Position numbers and translations under genes: made by a program
Notes under the pieces: generated by a model
Told to the model about the DNA's origin: nothing
Seen by the model: the letters and a program-made list of their open reading frames with translations, nothing else
The model's database searches: none
In this document: in pieces, positions 18,234 to 27,766 of the stretch
Numbering within the stretch: position 1 is the first letter of the stretch
How the letters are laid out: every line of letters begins with the position of its first letter
From: Bacteroidales bacterium
GTDB lineage: Bacteria > Bacteroidota > Bacteroidia > Bacteroidales > VadinHA17
Length of the DNA: 45,333 nucleotides
Direction of reading: 5' to 3'
Assembly (NCBI GenBank): GCA_021163295.1
Contig: JAGGXD010000122.1
Span: forward strand, 1-45,333

Positions 18234-21200
18234 TTGAAAAATATTCTGAGATATATTATTACCGGGATAGTAATGTTTTGGTTAGGATTATCACCGGTTC
18301 TGGCAAAGACATGTTATTTGCCGCAACAGGATACAACCCGGAAGGATACTACAGTTGTTGATCTCCGCTTTCCGTTTAATGACTTTTCTGGCAATCCTTA
18401 TGTTAGAGAGGCCCAATCGGGGTTGTACCTGGGACTTCCCTCTAATATTAATTCGGAGGTAACCTATGACCCTGAAAAAAACGAGTATATTATTCAGGAT
18501 AAAATAGGTGTTTTTAATTACCGTACACCTGTCCATATGTCCCTGGATGAATATAAAAAATACAGGTTTGAACAATCAGTAAGAAATTATTGGCAGGAGC
18601 GAAGCAGTGGTGAAGGTACTGATTATCGATCGTCAATTTTGCCAAAACTCCAATTTGGAATTGAAGGTATTGATAAGGTGTTTGGCAGCAATACCATTAA
18701 TGTTATTCCACAAGGTTCGGCAGAGTTGATTTTTGGTGTTAATATCTCAAGAATTGATAATCCATCCCTTTCCGAGCGGCTTAGGAAAGTAGCTACTTTT
18801 GACTTCCAGGAAAAGATACAAATGAATGTGACCGGCACCATTGGCGATAAAATGCGATTGGGAGTGAATTACAATACAGAAGCCACTTTTGATTTTGAGA
18901 ATAAAACTAAACTCGAATATTCAGGTAAAGAAGATGAGATTATTAAGAAAATAGAGGCAGGTAATGTTACTTTACCACTCTCCGGGTCCCTTATTACCGG
19001 CAGCCAGAGTTTGTTCGGTCTCAAAACTGAGTTTCAGTTCGGAAAACTTACTATAACTAATGTCTTTTCACAGCAAAAAGGGGAAACTTCAGTTATTGAT
19101 GTGAAGGGAGGGGCTCAACTTAGTGAGTTTGAAGTGAATTCAGACGAATACGAAGCCAATAAACACTTTTTTCTGTCTCAATATTTCCGGGATGCTTATA
19201 ATACTGCTATGAAAAACCTGCCTATTATTAATTCAGGTGTAAATATTGAGCGGATAGAAATTTGGGTAACAAATAAATCAAATAATTTTGAAGACTCCCG
19301 GAATGTAGTGGCATTTTTAGATATTGCTGAATCACAAAATAATATTTATAATACAATTCCCGCATTTGCTCAAACCGGTACCGGACCATATCCGCATAAT
19401 GATTTAAATGGCATTTACCAGGAAATGGTGAATAATTACCAGGAGATAAGAAATATTAATCAGGTAACAAATACACTTGCGCCCTTATCCCCCGGGTTTA
19501 TTATTGGACAGGATTATGAGAAGATTGAAAATGCCCGTAAACTAACCCCTCGTGAATACAGACTTAATAAACAACTTGGGTATATCTCAATAAATACAGC
19601 ACTTAATGCTGATCAGATCCTGGCTGTTGCATATGAATATACATTAAATGGCAAGGTTTATAGGGTTGGAGAATTTTCTGCAGAAGTTGGGGCTCCTAAC
19701 TCGCTGATATTGAAATTGATAAAAGGAACAAATTTAACTCCAAGACTGCCTACATGGGATTTGATGATGAAAAATGTTTATGCCCTTGGTGCATACCAGG
19801 TAGAAAAGAAGGACTTTGAGCTTAATGTTCTTTATCAGGACGATAAAACAGGTAATGCAATAAATTATCTTCCTGAAGGTAAGTTAAGCGATCAGATTTT
19901 ATTACATGTTCTAAATCTTGATAACCTGAATTCACAACTTGAACCATCGCCCGACGGGAAATTTGATTTTATTTCCGGAATAACCATACTGCCTAAGACA
20001 GGAAGGATTATTTTCCCTGTTCTGGAGCCATTTGGACGGGATCTGCGGCAACGGATTGGGGATGATGCTGTTGCAGATAAATATGTTTTTGAAGAACTGT
20101 ATGATTCTACCCAGGTAAAAGCGAGGCAGATGGCGGAGAAGAATAAATTCAGGATTGCAGGCACCTATTCTTCCTCTTCAAGTTCAGAGATCCTGCTTAA
20201 TGCCATGAATGTTCCCCAGGGGTCGGTAAATGTCACTGCAGGAGGAATACAATTACAGGAAAATGTGGATTATACAGTGGATTATAATCTTGGAAGAGTG
20301 AAAATAATTAATGACGGACTTTTGGAATCACAAACTCCCATAAGAGTCTCGCTTGAAAGTAATCAACTTTTTAGTATTCAAACTAAAACATTACTGGGGA
20401 CACATTTGGATTATCGCTTTTCAGATGATTTTAATATCGGCGCGACCATGTTAAATCTTACCGAAAGACCTTTAACACAGAAGGTTAGTATAGGTGATGA
20501 GCCAATATCTAACACAATTCTGGGAGTTAATACTTCTTATCATACGGAATCACAATTTCTTACAAGTATAATTGATAAAATTCCTTTTCTCGAAACAAAA
20601 GTTCCATCCAGTATCACTTTCACCGGTGAGTTTGCACGCCTTATTCCGGGTCATTCAAAGGCAATAGAAAAACAGGGTATTTCATATATTGATGATTTTG
20701 AAGGCAGTGAAATACCGCTTGATATAAAATCAATGAATGCATGGGTGCTTGCAAGTACACCGCAAGGACAGAGTGCATTATTCCCAGAAGCAGTATTGAA
20801 TAATAATCTGGCATATGGGTATAACAGGGCTAAACTAGCATGGTATATAATCGACCCCCTGTTTTTGAGAAATACGTCTATCACTCCTAACCATATAAAA
20901 AGTAATCCTGATCTGCAATCAAGTCACTATGTAAGAGAGGTGTTTGAAAAAGAGATTTTCCCATACAAAGAAAGTCTTACGGGTATTCCAACCAATCTGG
21001 CAGTGTTAAATCTTGCATTTTACCCTGACGAGAAGGGGCCCTATAATTATGACCTTGGAGCGTCAGGTGTATCTTCTGGAATTAATATCAATGGTAAACT
21101 TAATTCTCCCGGATCACGATGGGGCGGGATAATGAGAGAAGTTCCCACTAATGATTTTGAAGCTGCCAATATCCAGTTTATTGAATTCTGGCTGATGGAT

Positions 21201-24200
21201 CCATACGTAGAGAATGAGGGACATTCAGGTGGGGACCTGTATTTCAATCTTGGTAATATTTCGGAAGATATTTTAAAAGATTCACGGAAAAGTTTTGAAA
21301 ACGGATTACCAACAACTCCGCTAGCCACCCTGGTGGACACAACAATATGGGGACGTGTTCCTGTTACACAGTCACTGGTTAATGCTTTTGATAATAATCC
21401 TGATTCGCGACGGTATCAGGATGTGGGACTTGATGGGCTCAGGAATGAGGATGAATCCGGTTTTTTTAGTGATTACCTTGATTCGCTGCAAACAATAATT
21501 AGTCCTGAAGTATATGCTGAAATTTTAAATGATCCCTCAAGCGATGATTTTCATTATTTCAGGGGAAGTGATTATGATTTAGAAGGGAGAGGTATTCTTG
21601 AAAGATATAAAAACTATAACGGACTTGAAGGAAATTCTCCAACCTCAGAACAATCAGATGAACCGTATCCGACAACAGGTTCTACATTACCTAATGTTGA
21701 AGATATTAACCGTGACAATACTCTCAGTGAATCTGAGAGTTACTATCAGTATCATGTTAGTCTCAGACCACAGGATCTTGAGATTGGGAAAAATCATATT
21801 ATTGATGTTAGGCATGCTTCAATTACTTTTGCCAATGGTGAGAAATCTGAAGTGGACTGGTATCAATTCAGGATACCATTAAATGATTATCAAAGTGTTG
21901 TCGGGAATATTCAGGGTTTCAAATCGATAAGATTTCTGAGAATGTTTCTTCATGGTTTTCAGGAGAAGATTAATCTGCGATTTGCTAAACTTGATCTTGT
22001 AAGAGGCGAATGGAGAAAGTATAATTTATCTCTTCTTGGTGGTGGAGAAAGAATTACAATACCTGAACCGGCAGAGGCAAGGTTTGAAATATCATCGGTA
22101 AACATTGAAGAGAATGCTCATAAAAAACCTGTTAATTATGTATTGCCACCGGGAATAAGCAGGGTAATTGACCCTACTAATCCGCAACTCAGGCAATTAA
22201 ATGAACAATCAATTGTGCTAAAAGTCCATGATCTGGAAGATGGGGATGCAAAAGCAGCTTTTAAAAATGTAAGTCTTGATATCAGGCAATATCGGCGAAT
22301 TCAGATGTTTGTGCATGGCGAATCTCTTATTGATGATCCTTTATACGATGGTGAACTGACTGTCTTTATGAGACTTGGTTCTGATTATAAAAATAATTTT
22401 TATGAATATGAAGTATCGTTAAAACTTACCCCTCCGGCAAGCGGAAGGTACAATAATGATTTAGAATCTGACAGGTTGATTGTGTGGCCGGATGAAAACA
22501 TGTTTGATATTCCTCTTAAAATATTCCAGGAGGCAAAGCAGGCAAGAAACATGGAGTTAAGACGTGATGGTTCCAATCTAAACGCTTCTGATGTGTTTGA
22601 ATATTACGATGGTAACAACAGGGTGAAAGTGTCAGGGAATCCAAACATGAGTAATATCCGCACTATCATGATAGGCGTAAGGAATCCAAAACGTAGCAGA
22701 GACCTTCAAAATGATGACGGGCAACCTAAATCGGGTGAGGTATGGTTGAACGAATTACGTTTATCAGATTTTAATGAAGAGGGAGGATGGGCAGCTAATG
22801 CCCGGTTGCAGGCCAAACTTGCTGATTTTGGAACAATTGATCTGGCAGGATCAACCAGCAAACCAGGTTGGGGTAGTATTGATAAAAAAGTGAATGAACG
22901 GAGTAAAGAAGAAGAATTAAGGTATGATGTATCATCAAATCTTGAGTTAGGTAAATTCTTCCCTAAGAAAGCTAATATCAGGATACCGCTCTATGTTGGA
23001 TATTCAGAAGGGATGATAAATCCGCAATACAACCCGCTCGATCCGGATATCCCATTAAAAGACGCTGTTGATAATGCTGAAACTCAAAGAGAAAGAGATT
23101 CAATTATTAATATCTCCCAGGATTATACACGACGAAAAAGCATTAATCTTACCAATGTAAGTATAGGTGGGGCGGGAGGGAAACCCCATTTGTGGAATAT
23201 TTCCAACTGGTCGGCTAATTATTCATTCAACGAGTATTATTCCAGTAATATTAATACTGAAATTGACCTGGAACGTAATTATCGTGGCGGAATAAGTTAT
23301 GTGTATAATAAAAACCAAAAAAATATTGCCCCTTTCAAAAAAGTCAAGTTTCTAAGATTTCCGGCATTCAGGCTAATCAAAGATTTCAATTTTAATCTTT
23401 TTCCCAATCATATTTCATTCAGAACTGATCTGTACCGGCATTATGACGAGGTAAAAACAAGAAATATTAATAATCCCATGCTTAGGATTAAACCCACATT
23501 CAGAAAGGATTTTGAGTGGAATCGTTTTTATGATATTAAATATGATATAACGAAATCTCTTAAGGTGGACTTTTCAGCTAATGCCATTGCAAGAATAGAT
23601 GAGCCTGAAGGTGGAGTGGACAGAGACAGATTCAAAGATCATTACGAAATCTGGAAAGATTCAGTACTTACCAACCTGAAGGATTTTGGAAGAACAACAC
23701 AGTATCATCATGTTATTAATGCAAGTTACCGGATTCCGATAAATAAATTGCCTTTTTTAGATTGGGTATCAGCAACTGCAAGGTATAGTGCAAATTACAA
23801 TTGGGATATTGGTCCGGTATTTCCTGATTCAACAAATATTAAACTGGGTAATACAATTCGTAATTCTAATACTACTCAGCTTAATGGTCAGTTAAATATG
23901 CTTAACCTGTATAATAAGGTTGGATTTCTTAAAAAAATTAACCAGAAGTACAGTGGCAGGAGTCGTGCAAAAAAAGAGGTTGAGTATAAAACTGTTACAT
24001 ATAAGAGAGAACGCGTAAAATTAAAAGCTGATGAACCAAGGTCAATTTATCACAAACTAATGGCAGAAGATGTAGATGTGAAAGTTTATGATAATTCTAA
24101 CCAGGAAATTACAGGTAAAGTAGAGATAGATAATAACCGGAAAATAACATTTACGGCAGATGATAATTATGATAATGTGAGGTTTGTAATTGAAGGTAAA

Positions 24201-25631
24201 ATTGAAAAATCGGAAAGTCCGGTTGTGATTATTGCCGAGAATTTTACAAGGGCTTTAATGGGAGTGAGAAATGTGTCAATTTCATATTCAGAGAATCAGG
24301 GCACATTATTGCCGGGATTCATGCCACATGCAGAATACGTGGGGATGAACCAGTATAATGGTCAACTGGCACCGGGCTGGCTGTTTATTATGGGATATCA
24401 GGATCGGGATTTTGCTGAAAAAGCGGTCAGGAATGGTTGGTTAACAACTGATACATTGCTGAATACTCCATTCGTTCTTACCCATACAGATAATTTGAAT
24501 ATTCGTAGTACAATTGAACCAATTAGCGGACTTAGAATAGACCTGACAGCCAACAGAAGGTTTTCCCGGAACGAGAATTCCTATTTTATTGCAAACAGAT
24601 ACGGGAATTTCCCTGATAGTACAAGAAATATGATGACTTCAGGGAACTTTAGTATGTCAACGTTAACATGGGGTACTGCATTTGAAAAAATAAAAAGTAG
24701 TAATCAGTATAAATCGGAAAATTTCAACCGGTTTAAAAAATATACAGAGATTATATCAAGACGATTGGCAGACAAGAGAAGGGATGCTGATAATAGCTAT
24801 ACTCCCGGTAATGATGAATATAAAGATGGCTATAAGATTACATCACAGGAGGTATTAATACCTGCTTTTCTTGCTGCCTACTCCGGACGGGATCCTGAAA
24901 AAATAGCTCTTACCCCATTTCCTTCTATATGGGGAATAATGCCAAACTGGAGAATAACATATGATGGATTATCAAAACTTGGTTTTGTGCAAAAATATCT
25001 TCGTTCCATAACTATTAACCATGCTTACCGTTCTTCATTTAATATTGGCACTTACAGTACTAACCTGTTTTATCTGGAGGGTGATGACGGGTTGAACTAT
25101 ATAAGAGATGTACAGAATAATTTCATAGCCAGGCATGAAGTGGCAACAGTTACAATAAATGAGCAGTTTAGTCCATTGATCAATATAGATTTTAGTTTCA
25201 GAAACAGCTTTACTACACGCTTTGAACTTAAGAAAAACAGAACACTGGCTCTAAGTTTATCAAACAATCAGATTACAGAGGTTAAAAGTGATGAATTTAC
25301 CGTAGGCCTGGGATATCGCTTTGATGAAGTTCAACTTATTATCCGGCTTGGTGGTAGTGAAAGAGAATTAAAAAGTGACTTGAAGCTCAGAACCGATCTG
25401 TCTATTCGTGATAATAAAACAATTATCAGAAAGTTGATTGAGGACGTTGATCAGCCAACTGCAGGACAGCGTATTGTAACCATAAAGACTACTGCTGATT
25501 ATGTTCTCAGCGACCGGTTTAACCTTCGGCTTTTCTTTGACAGGGTGGTAAATAATCCTTTTGTTGCATCATCTTATCCAACAGCTAATACTAATTTCGG
25601 ATTTAGTATTCGGTTTACGCTAACACAATAG
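18234..25631 (+). CDS. sprA: Cell surface protein SprA (Sov), type IX secretion system outer-membrane translocon, 2465 aa
   Basis: VFGSNTINVIPQGSAELIFGVNISRIDNPSLSERLRKVATFDFQEKIQMNVTGTIGDKMRLGVNYNTEATFDFENK; GFSIRFTLTQ C-terminus; location directly after ruvA. Confidence 0.97.
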   Translation: MKNILRYIITGIVMFWLGLSPVLAKTCYLPQQDTTRKDTTVVDLRFPFNDFSGNPYVREAQSGLYLGLPSNINSEVTYDPEKNEYIIQDKIGVFNYRTPVHMSLDEYKKYRFEQSVRNYWQERSSGEGTDYRSSILPKLQFGIEGIDKVFGSNTINVIPQGSAELIFGVNISRIDNPSLSERLRKVATFDFQEKIQMNVTGTIGDKMRLGVNYNTEATFDFENKTKLEYSGKEDEIIKKIEAGNVTLPLSGSLITGSQSLFGLKTEFQFGKLTITNVFSQQKGETSVIDVKGGAQLSEFEVNSDEYEANKHFFLSQYFRDAYNTAMKNLPIINSGVNIERIEIWVTNKSNNFEDSRNVVAFLDIAESQNNIYNTIPAFAQTGTGPYPHNDLNGIYQEMVNNYQEIRNINQVTNTLAPLSPGFIIGQDYEKIENARKLTPREYRLNKQLGYISINTALNADQILAVAYEYTLNGKVYRVGEFSAEVGAPNSLILKLIKGTNLTPRLPTWDLMMKNVYALGAYQVEKKDFELNVLYQDDKTGNAINYLPEGKLSDQILLHVLNLDNLNSQLEPSPDGKFDFISGITILPKTGRIIFPVLEPFGRDLRQRIGDDAVADKYVFEELYDSTQVKARQMAEKNKFRIAGTYSSSSSSEILLNAMNVPQGSVNVTAGGIQLQENVDYTVDYNLGRVKIINDGLLESQTPIRVSLESNQLFSIQTKTLLGTHLDYRFSDDFNIGATMLNLTERPLTQKVSIGDEPISNTILGVNTSYHTESQFLTSIIDKIPFLETKVPSSITFTGEFARLIPGHSKAIEKQGISYIDDFEGSEIPLDIKSMNAWVLASTPQGQSALFPEAVLNNNLAYGYNRAKLAWYIIDPLFLRNTSITPNHIKSNPDLQSSHYVREVFEKEIFPYKESLTGIPTNLAVLNLAFYPDEKGPYNYDLGASGVSSGININGKLNSPGSRWGGIMREVPTNDFEAANIQFIEFWLMDPYVENEGHSGGDLYFNLGNISEDILKDSRKSFENGLPTTPLATLVDTTIWGRVPVTQSLVNAFDNNPDSRRYQDVGLDGLRNEDESGFFSDYLDSLQTIISPEVYAEILNDPSSDDFHYFRGSDYDLEGRGILERYKNYNGLEGNSPTSEQSDEPYPTTGSTLPNVEDINRDNTLSESESYYQYHVSLRPQDLEIGKNHIIDVRHASITFANGEKSEVDWYQFRIPLNDYQSVVGNIQGFKSIRFLRMFLHGFQEKINLRFAKLDLVRGEWRKYNLSLLGGGERITIPEPAEARFEISSVNIEENAHKKPVNYVLPPGISRVIDPTNPQLRQLNEQSIVLKVHDLEDGDAKAAFKNVSLDIRQYRRIQMFVHGESLIDDPLYDGELTVFMRLGSDYKNNFYEYEVSLKLTPPASGRYNNDLESDRLIVWPDENMFDIPLKIFQEAKQARNMELRRDGSNLNASDVFEYYDGNNRVKVSGNPNMSNIRTIMIGVRNPKRSRDLQNDDGQPKSGEVWLNELRLSDFNEEGGWAANARLQAKLADFGTIDLAGSTSKPGWGSIDKKVNERSKEEELRYDVSSNLELGKFFPKKANIRIPLYVGYSEGMINPQYNPLDPDIPLKDAVDNAETQRERDSIINISQDYTRRKSINLTNVSIGGAGGKPHLWNISNWSANYSFNEYYSSNINTEIDLERNYRGGISYVYNKNQKNIAPFKKVKFLRFPAFRLIKDFNFNLFPNHISFRTDLYRHYDEVKTRNINNPMLRIKPTFRKDFEWNRFYDIKYDITKSLKVDFSANAIARIDEPEGGVDRDRFKDHYEIWKDSVLTNLKDFGRTTQYHHVINASYRIPINKLPFLDWVSATARYSANYNWDIGPVFPDSTNIKLGNTIRNSNTTQLNGQLNMLNLYNKVGFLKKINQKYSGRSRAKKEVEYKTVTYKRERVKLKADEPRSIYHKLMAEDVDVKVYDNSNQEITGKVEIDNNRKITFTADDNYDNVRFVIEGKIEKSESPVVIIAENFTRALMGVRNVSISYSENQGTLLPGFMPHAEYVGMNQYNGQLAPGWLFIMGYQDRDFAEKAVRNGWLTTDTLLNTPFVLTHTDNLNIRSTIEPISGLRIDLTANRRFSRNENSYFIANRYGNFPDSTRNMMTSGNFSMSTLTWGTAFEKIKSSNQYKSENFNRFKKYTEIISRRLADKRRDADNSYTPGNDEYKDGYKITSQEVLIPAFLAAYSGRDPEKIALTPFPSIWGIMPNWRITYDGLSKLGFVQKYLRSITINHAYRSSFNIGTYSTNLFYLEGDDGLNYIRDVQNNFIARHEVATVTINEQFSPLINIDFSFRNSFTTRFELKKNRTLALSLSNNQITEVKSDEFTVGLGYRFDEVQLIIRLGGSERELKSDLKLRTDLSIRDNKTIIRKLIEDVDQPTAGQRIVTIKTTADYVLSDRFNLRLFFDRVVNNPFVASSYPTANTNFGFSIRFTLTQ

Positions 25632-25632
25632 A

Positions 25633-25667
25633 GGGAATAGAAGGAATAATGGAATATTGGAAATAAA
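25633..25667. repeat. Octamer repeat GGGAATAG-AAGGAATAAT-GGAATATT-GGAAATAA abutting the sprA stop codon
   Basis: tagagggaatagaaggaataatggaatattggaaataaaag read directly. Confidence 0.65.
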
Positions 25668-25689
25668 AGAATTGTAAACGACACAAGAT

Positions 25690-25722
25690 TTTGAACGTTT
25701 TAATTTTTTTTGTGTAATTTTG
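25690..25722 (+). promoter_or_regulatory. Candidate Bacteroidota promoter for gcvH (TTTG-N21-TAATTTTG)
   Basis: -33-like TTTG at 25690-25693 and -7-like TAATTTTG at 25715-25722. Confidence 0.5.
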
Positions 25723-25758
25723 AGAATTCTAAAATATTAATTATAAAAAACGAAAAAT

Positions 25759-26139
25759 ATGAAAATTCCTGAAAACTTGAAATATACAAAAGACCATGAA
25801 TGGATAAGAGTTGAAAAGGATATTGCTTATATAGGTGTTACAGATTTTGCACAGGGAGAACTGGGAGATGTGGTTTTTGTGGAAATTGAAACAAAAGGTG
25901 AAAATCTTGACAAAGAAGAAGTTTTTGGTACTATTGAAGCTGTTAAAACAGTCTCAGATATGTTTATGCCTGTATCAGGTGAAGTTATTGAGATAAATCC
26001 GAAGATTGAAGATGAACCTGAACTGGTCAATAAAGATCCATATGGTGAGGGCTGGATGATTAAGATCTCAATTACCGATTCTTCAGAGTTTGATGAACTC
26101 ATGACCCCGGAACAATATAGCGACCTGATAAATGCCTGA
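25759..26139 (+). CDS. gcvH: Glycine cleavage system H protein
   Basis: YTKDHEWIRVEKDIAYIGVTDFAQGELGDVVFVE...FGTIEAVKTVSDMFMPVSGEV (lipoyl lysine). Confidence 0.98.
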   Translation: MKIPENLKYTKDHEWIRVEKDIAYIGVTDFAQGELGDVVFVEIETKGENLDKEEVFGTIEAVKTVSDMFMPVSGEVIEINPKIEDEPELVNKDPYGEGWMIKISITDSSEFDELMTPEQYSDLINA

Positions 26140-26168
26140 ATAGTAAAATACAGTTAAAATCATATACG

Positions 26169-26202
26169 GGTTTATCCATAAAATTGGGTAAACCTTTTTT
26201 TT
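26169..26202 (+). terminator. Rho-independent terminator after gcvH
   Basis: GGTTTATCC-ataaaatt-GGGTAAACC followed by 8 T. Confidence 0.85.
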
Positions 26203-26236
26203 AGCTTAATTTCGAAATTATTATTTTCATCAAGCA

Positions 26237-27766
26237 GTGAAAAGACAAAAGCAAATACCGGAAAGTTATTGGATACCTTTATTAGCGGTTGCTTTTACCA
26301 TTCTTTACCTGGTATTTCCCACTAACAATTCCTCTGTTGATGCATATTATTATGCTGCATCGGTTAAATATAGTGGCGAATTATTCCATCCTCACCACCT
26401 GCTTTACAATGCTACATTCCGTTTGTTTTTTAACTTGCCGTTTATTAATAATGAAGACATTAATATCCTCCAGGGGATGAAAATGGCTAATTCATTTATT
26501 GGAGGAATTTGCCTCTGTTTATTTTCTTTACTCCTGAAAAGAACAGGACGATCAGTAAAAGAGATTTTCGGGATAATATTACTTACAGGATCTTCTTTTA
26601 TTGTAATGCGTTATTCATCAGAGAATGAAGTGTATCTTTTTCCTCTTGCTTTATCATTGGGTGCATCTGTTATTTACCAGGATTATTTGAATAAAAGAAG
26701 TTTGTTAAAACTCCTGATAAGCGGTTTACTTGTCTCAATTGCTGTTCTTTACCATCAAATAAGTGTGTTTTGGTGGTTAGGTTTATTTATTGGATTAATT
26801 TTTTTCCGCCATCCATGGAAATCAAAACTTGTATTTGTAACTACTGCAATACCTGTGATTCTGGTCTATAGTATTGTTGTTTTCCAGCTTCCAGGGTTTG
26901 AGAATAATTTTACCGGGATATTCAAGTTTGCTTTAAGAGATTATTTGTCTTCAGGATTTGATAAAATCCCCGGATGGGAGAATTTATTTTTTACACCGGT
27001 AAATTTAATAAGAAGCTTTATACAGATTCATGGGTATATTTTTCGAATGATCGGGGAAAATATTCTATGGATAATACCCGGAATGGTTTCCATGTTATTA
27101 GCAGGAACCGTTTTTATAAGGAAAGGGTTTTCGATTAGAAAAACAGAGCTATTAGATCGCCCGTTTTTTATTACTCATTTACTTATTCTGATATTATATA
27201 TTGTTTTTGCATTTATTGCAGAGGGGAATGCCGAGTTTATGGTGATGATTCCTTTCCTGGGATTTTTGTTACTATTCGCAAAGATTAAAATAAAGGACAG
27301 ATCAATGATCCTTTTAGCGAGTGCATTATTGGTATGGAATATTTCTTATGGTTTAATTCCCCGCAATAATTTTAAGTTTACTCATAATACAATGCTTGAA
27401 TCGTGGATAAAGAAAAACCCGGACGCAACATTTGTAATAAAATCCGACCAACAGGTTATTAGCAGACTTTATTATCAATCGGGGGTTGAGGTTTATCCAC
27501 AAATAATTAAATCTCCTTCTTCACTTACCCGGCGAGGCATAAGTATAACCGGTCTGTATAGTAAACTGGACACGTTAATTGCCAGGGGAAACCAAATTTA
27601 TACTGATTGTGTTGGATATCCCGGGATATTATCACGACAGGGGGTTATTGATACCGGGGAAGATGATTATTTTTTTTCAGGATATGAATATGAACCTGTT
27701 GATTCAGTTGAAACTCTTTTCGGAACATTTTTTCTGCATCGTATTGGCGACCAGGAACGACACTAA
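26237..27766 (+). CDS. Multi-pass membrane protein, candidate GT-C/ArnT-like glycosyltransferase
   Basis: 509 aa, ~10 hydrophobic segments; N-terminal [27 protein letters not shown] in the first periplasmic loop; family assignment uncertain. Confidence 0.6.
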   Translation: MKRQKQIPESYWIPLLAVAFTILYLVFPTNNSSVDAYYYAASVKYSGELFHPHHLLYNATFRLFFNLPFINNEDINILQGMKMANSFIGGICLCLFSLLLKRTGRSVKEIFGIILLTGSSFIVMRYSSENEVYLFPLALSLGASVIYQDYLNKRSLLKLLISGLLVSIAVLYHQISVFWWLGLFIGLIFFRHPWKSKLVFVTTAIPVILVYSIVVFQLPGFENNFTGIFKFALRDYLSSGFDKIPGWENLFFTPVNLIRSFIQIHGYIFRMIGENILWIIPGMVSMLLAGTVFIRKGFSIRKTELLDRPFFITHLLILILYIVFAFIAEGNAEFMVMIPFLGFLLLFAKIKIKDRSMILLASALLVWNISYGLIPRNNFKFTHNTMLESWIKKNPDATFVIKSDQQVISRLYYQSGVEVYPQIIKSPSSLTRRGISITGLYSKLDTLIARGNQIYTDCVGYPGILSRQGVIDTGEDDYFFSGYEYEPVDSVETLFGTFFLHRIGDQERH

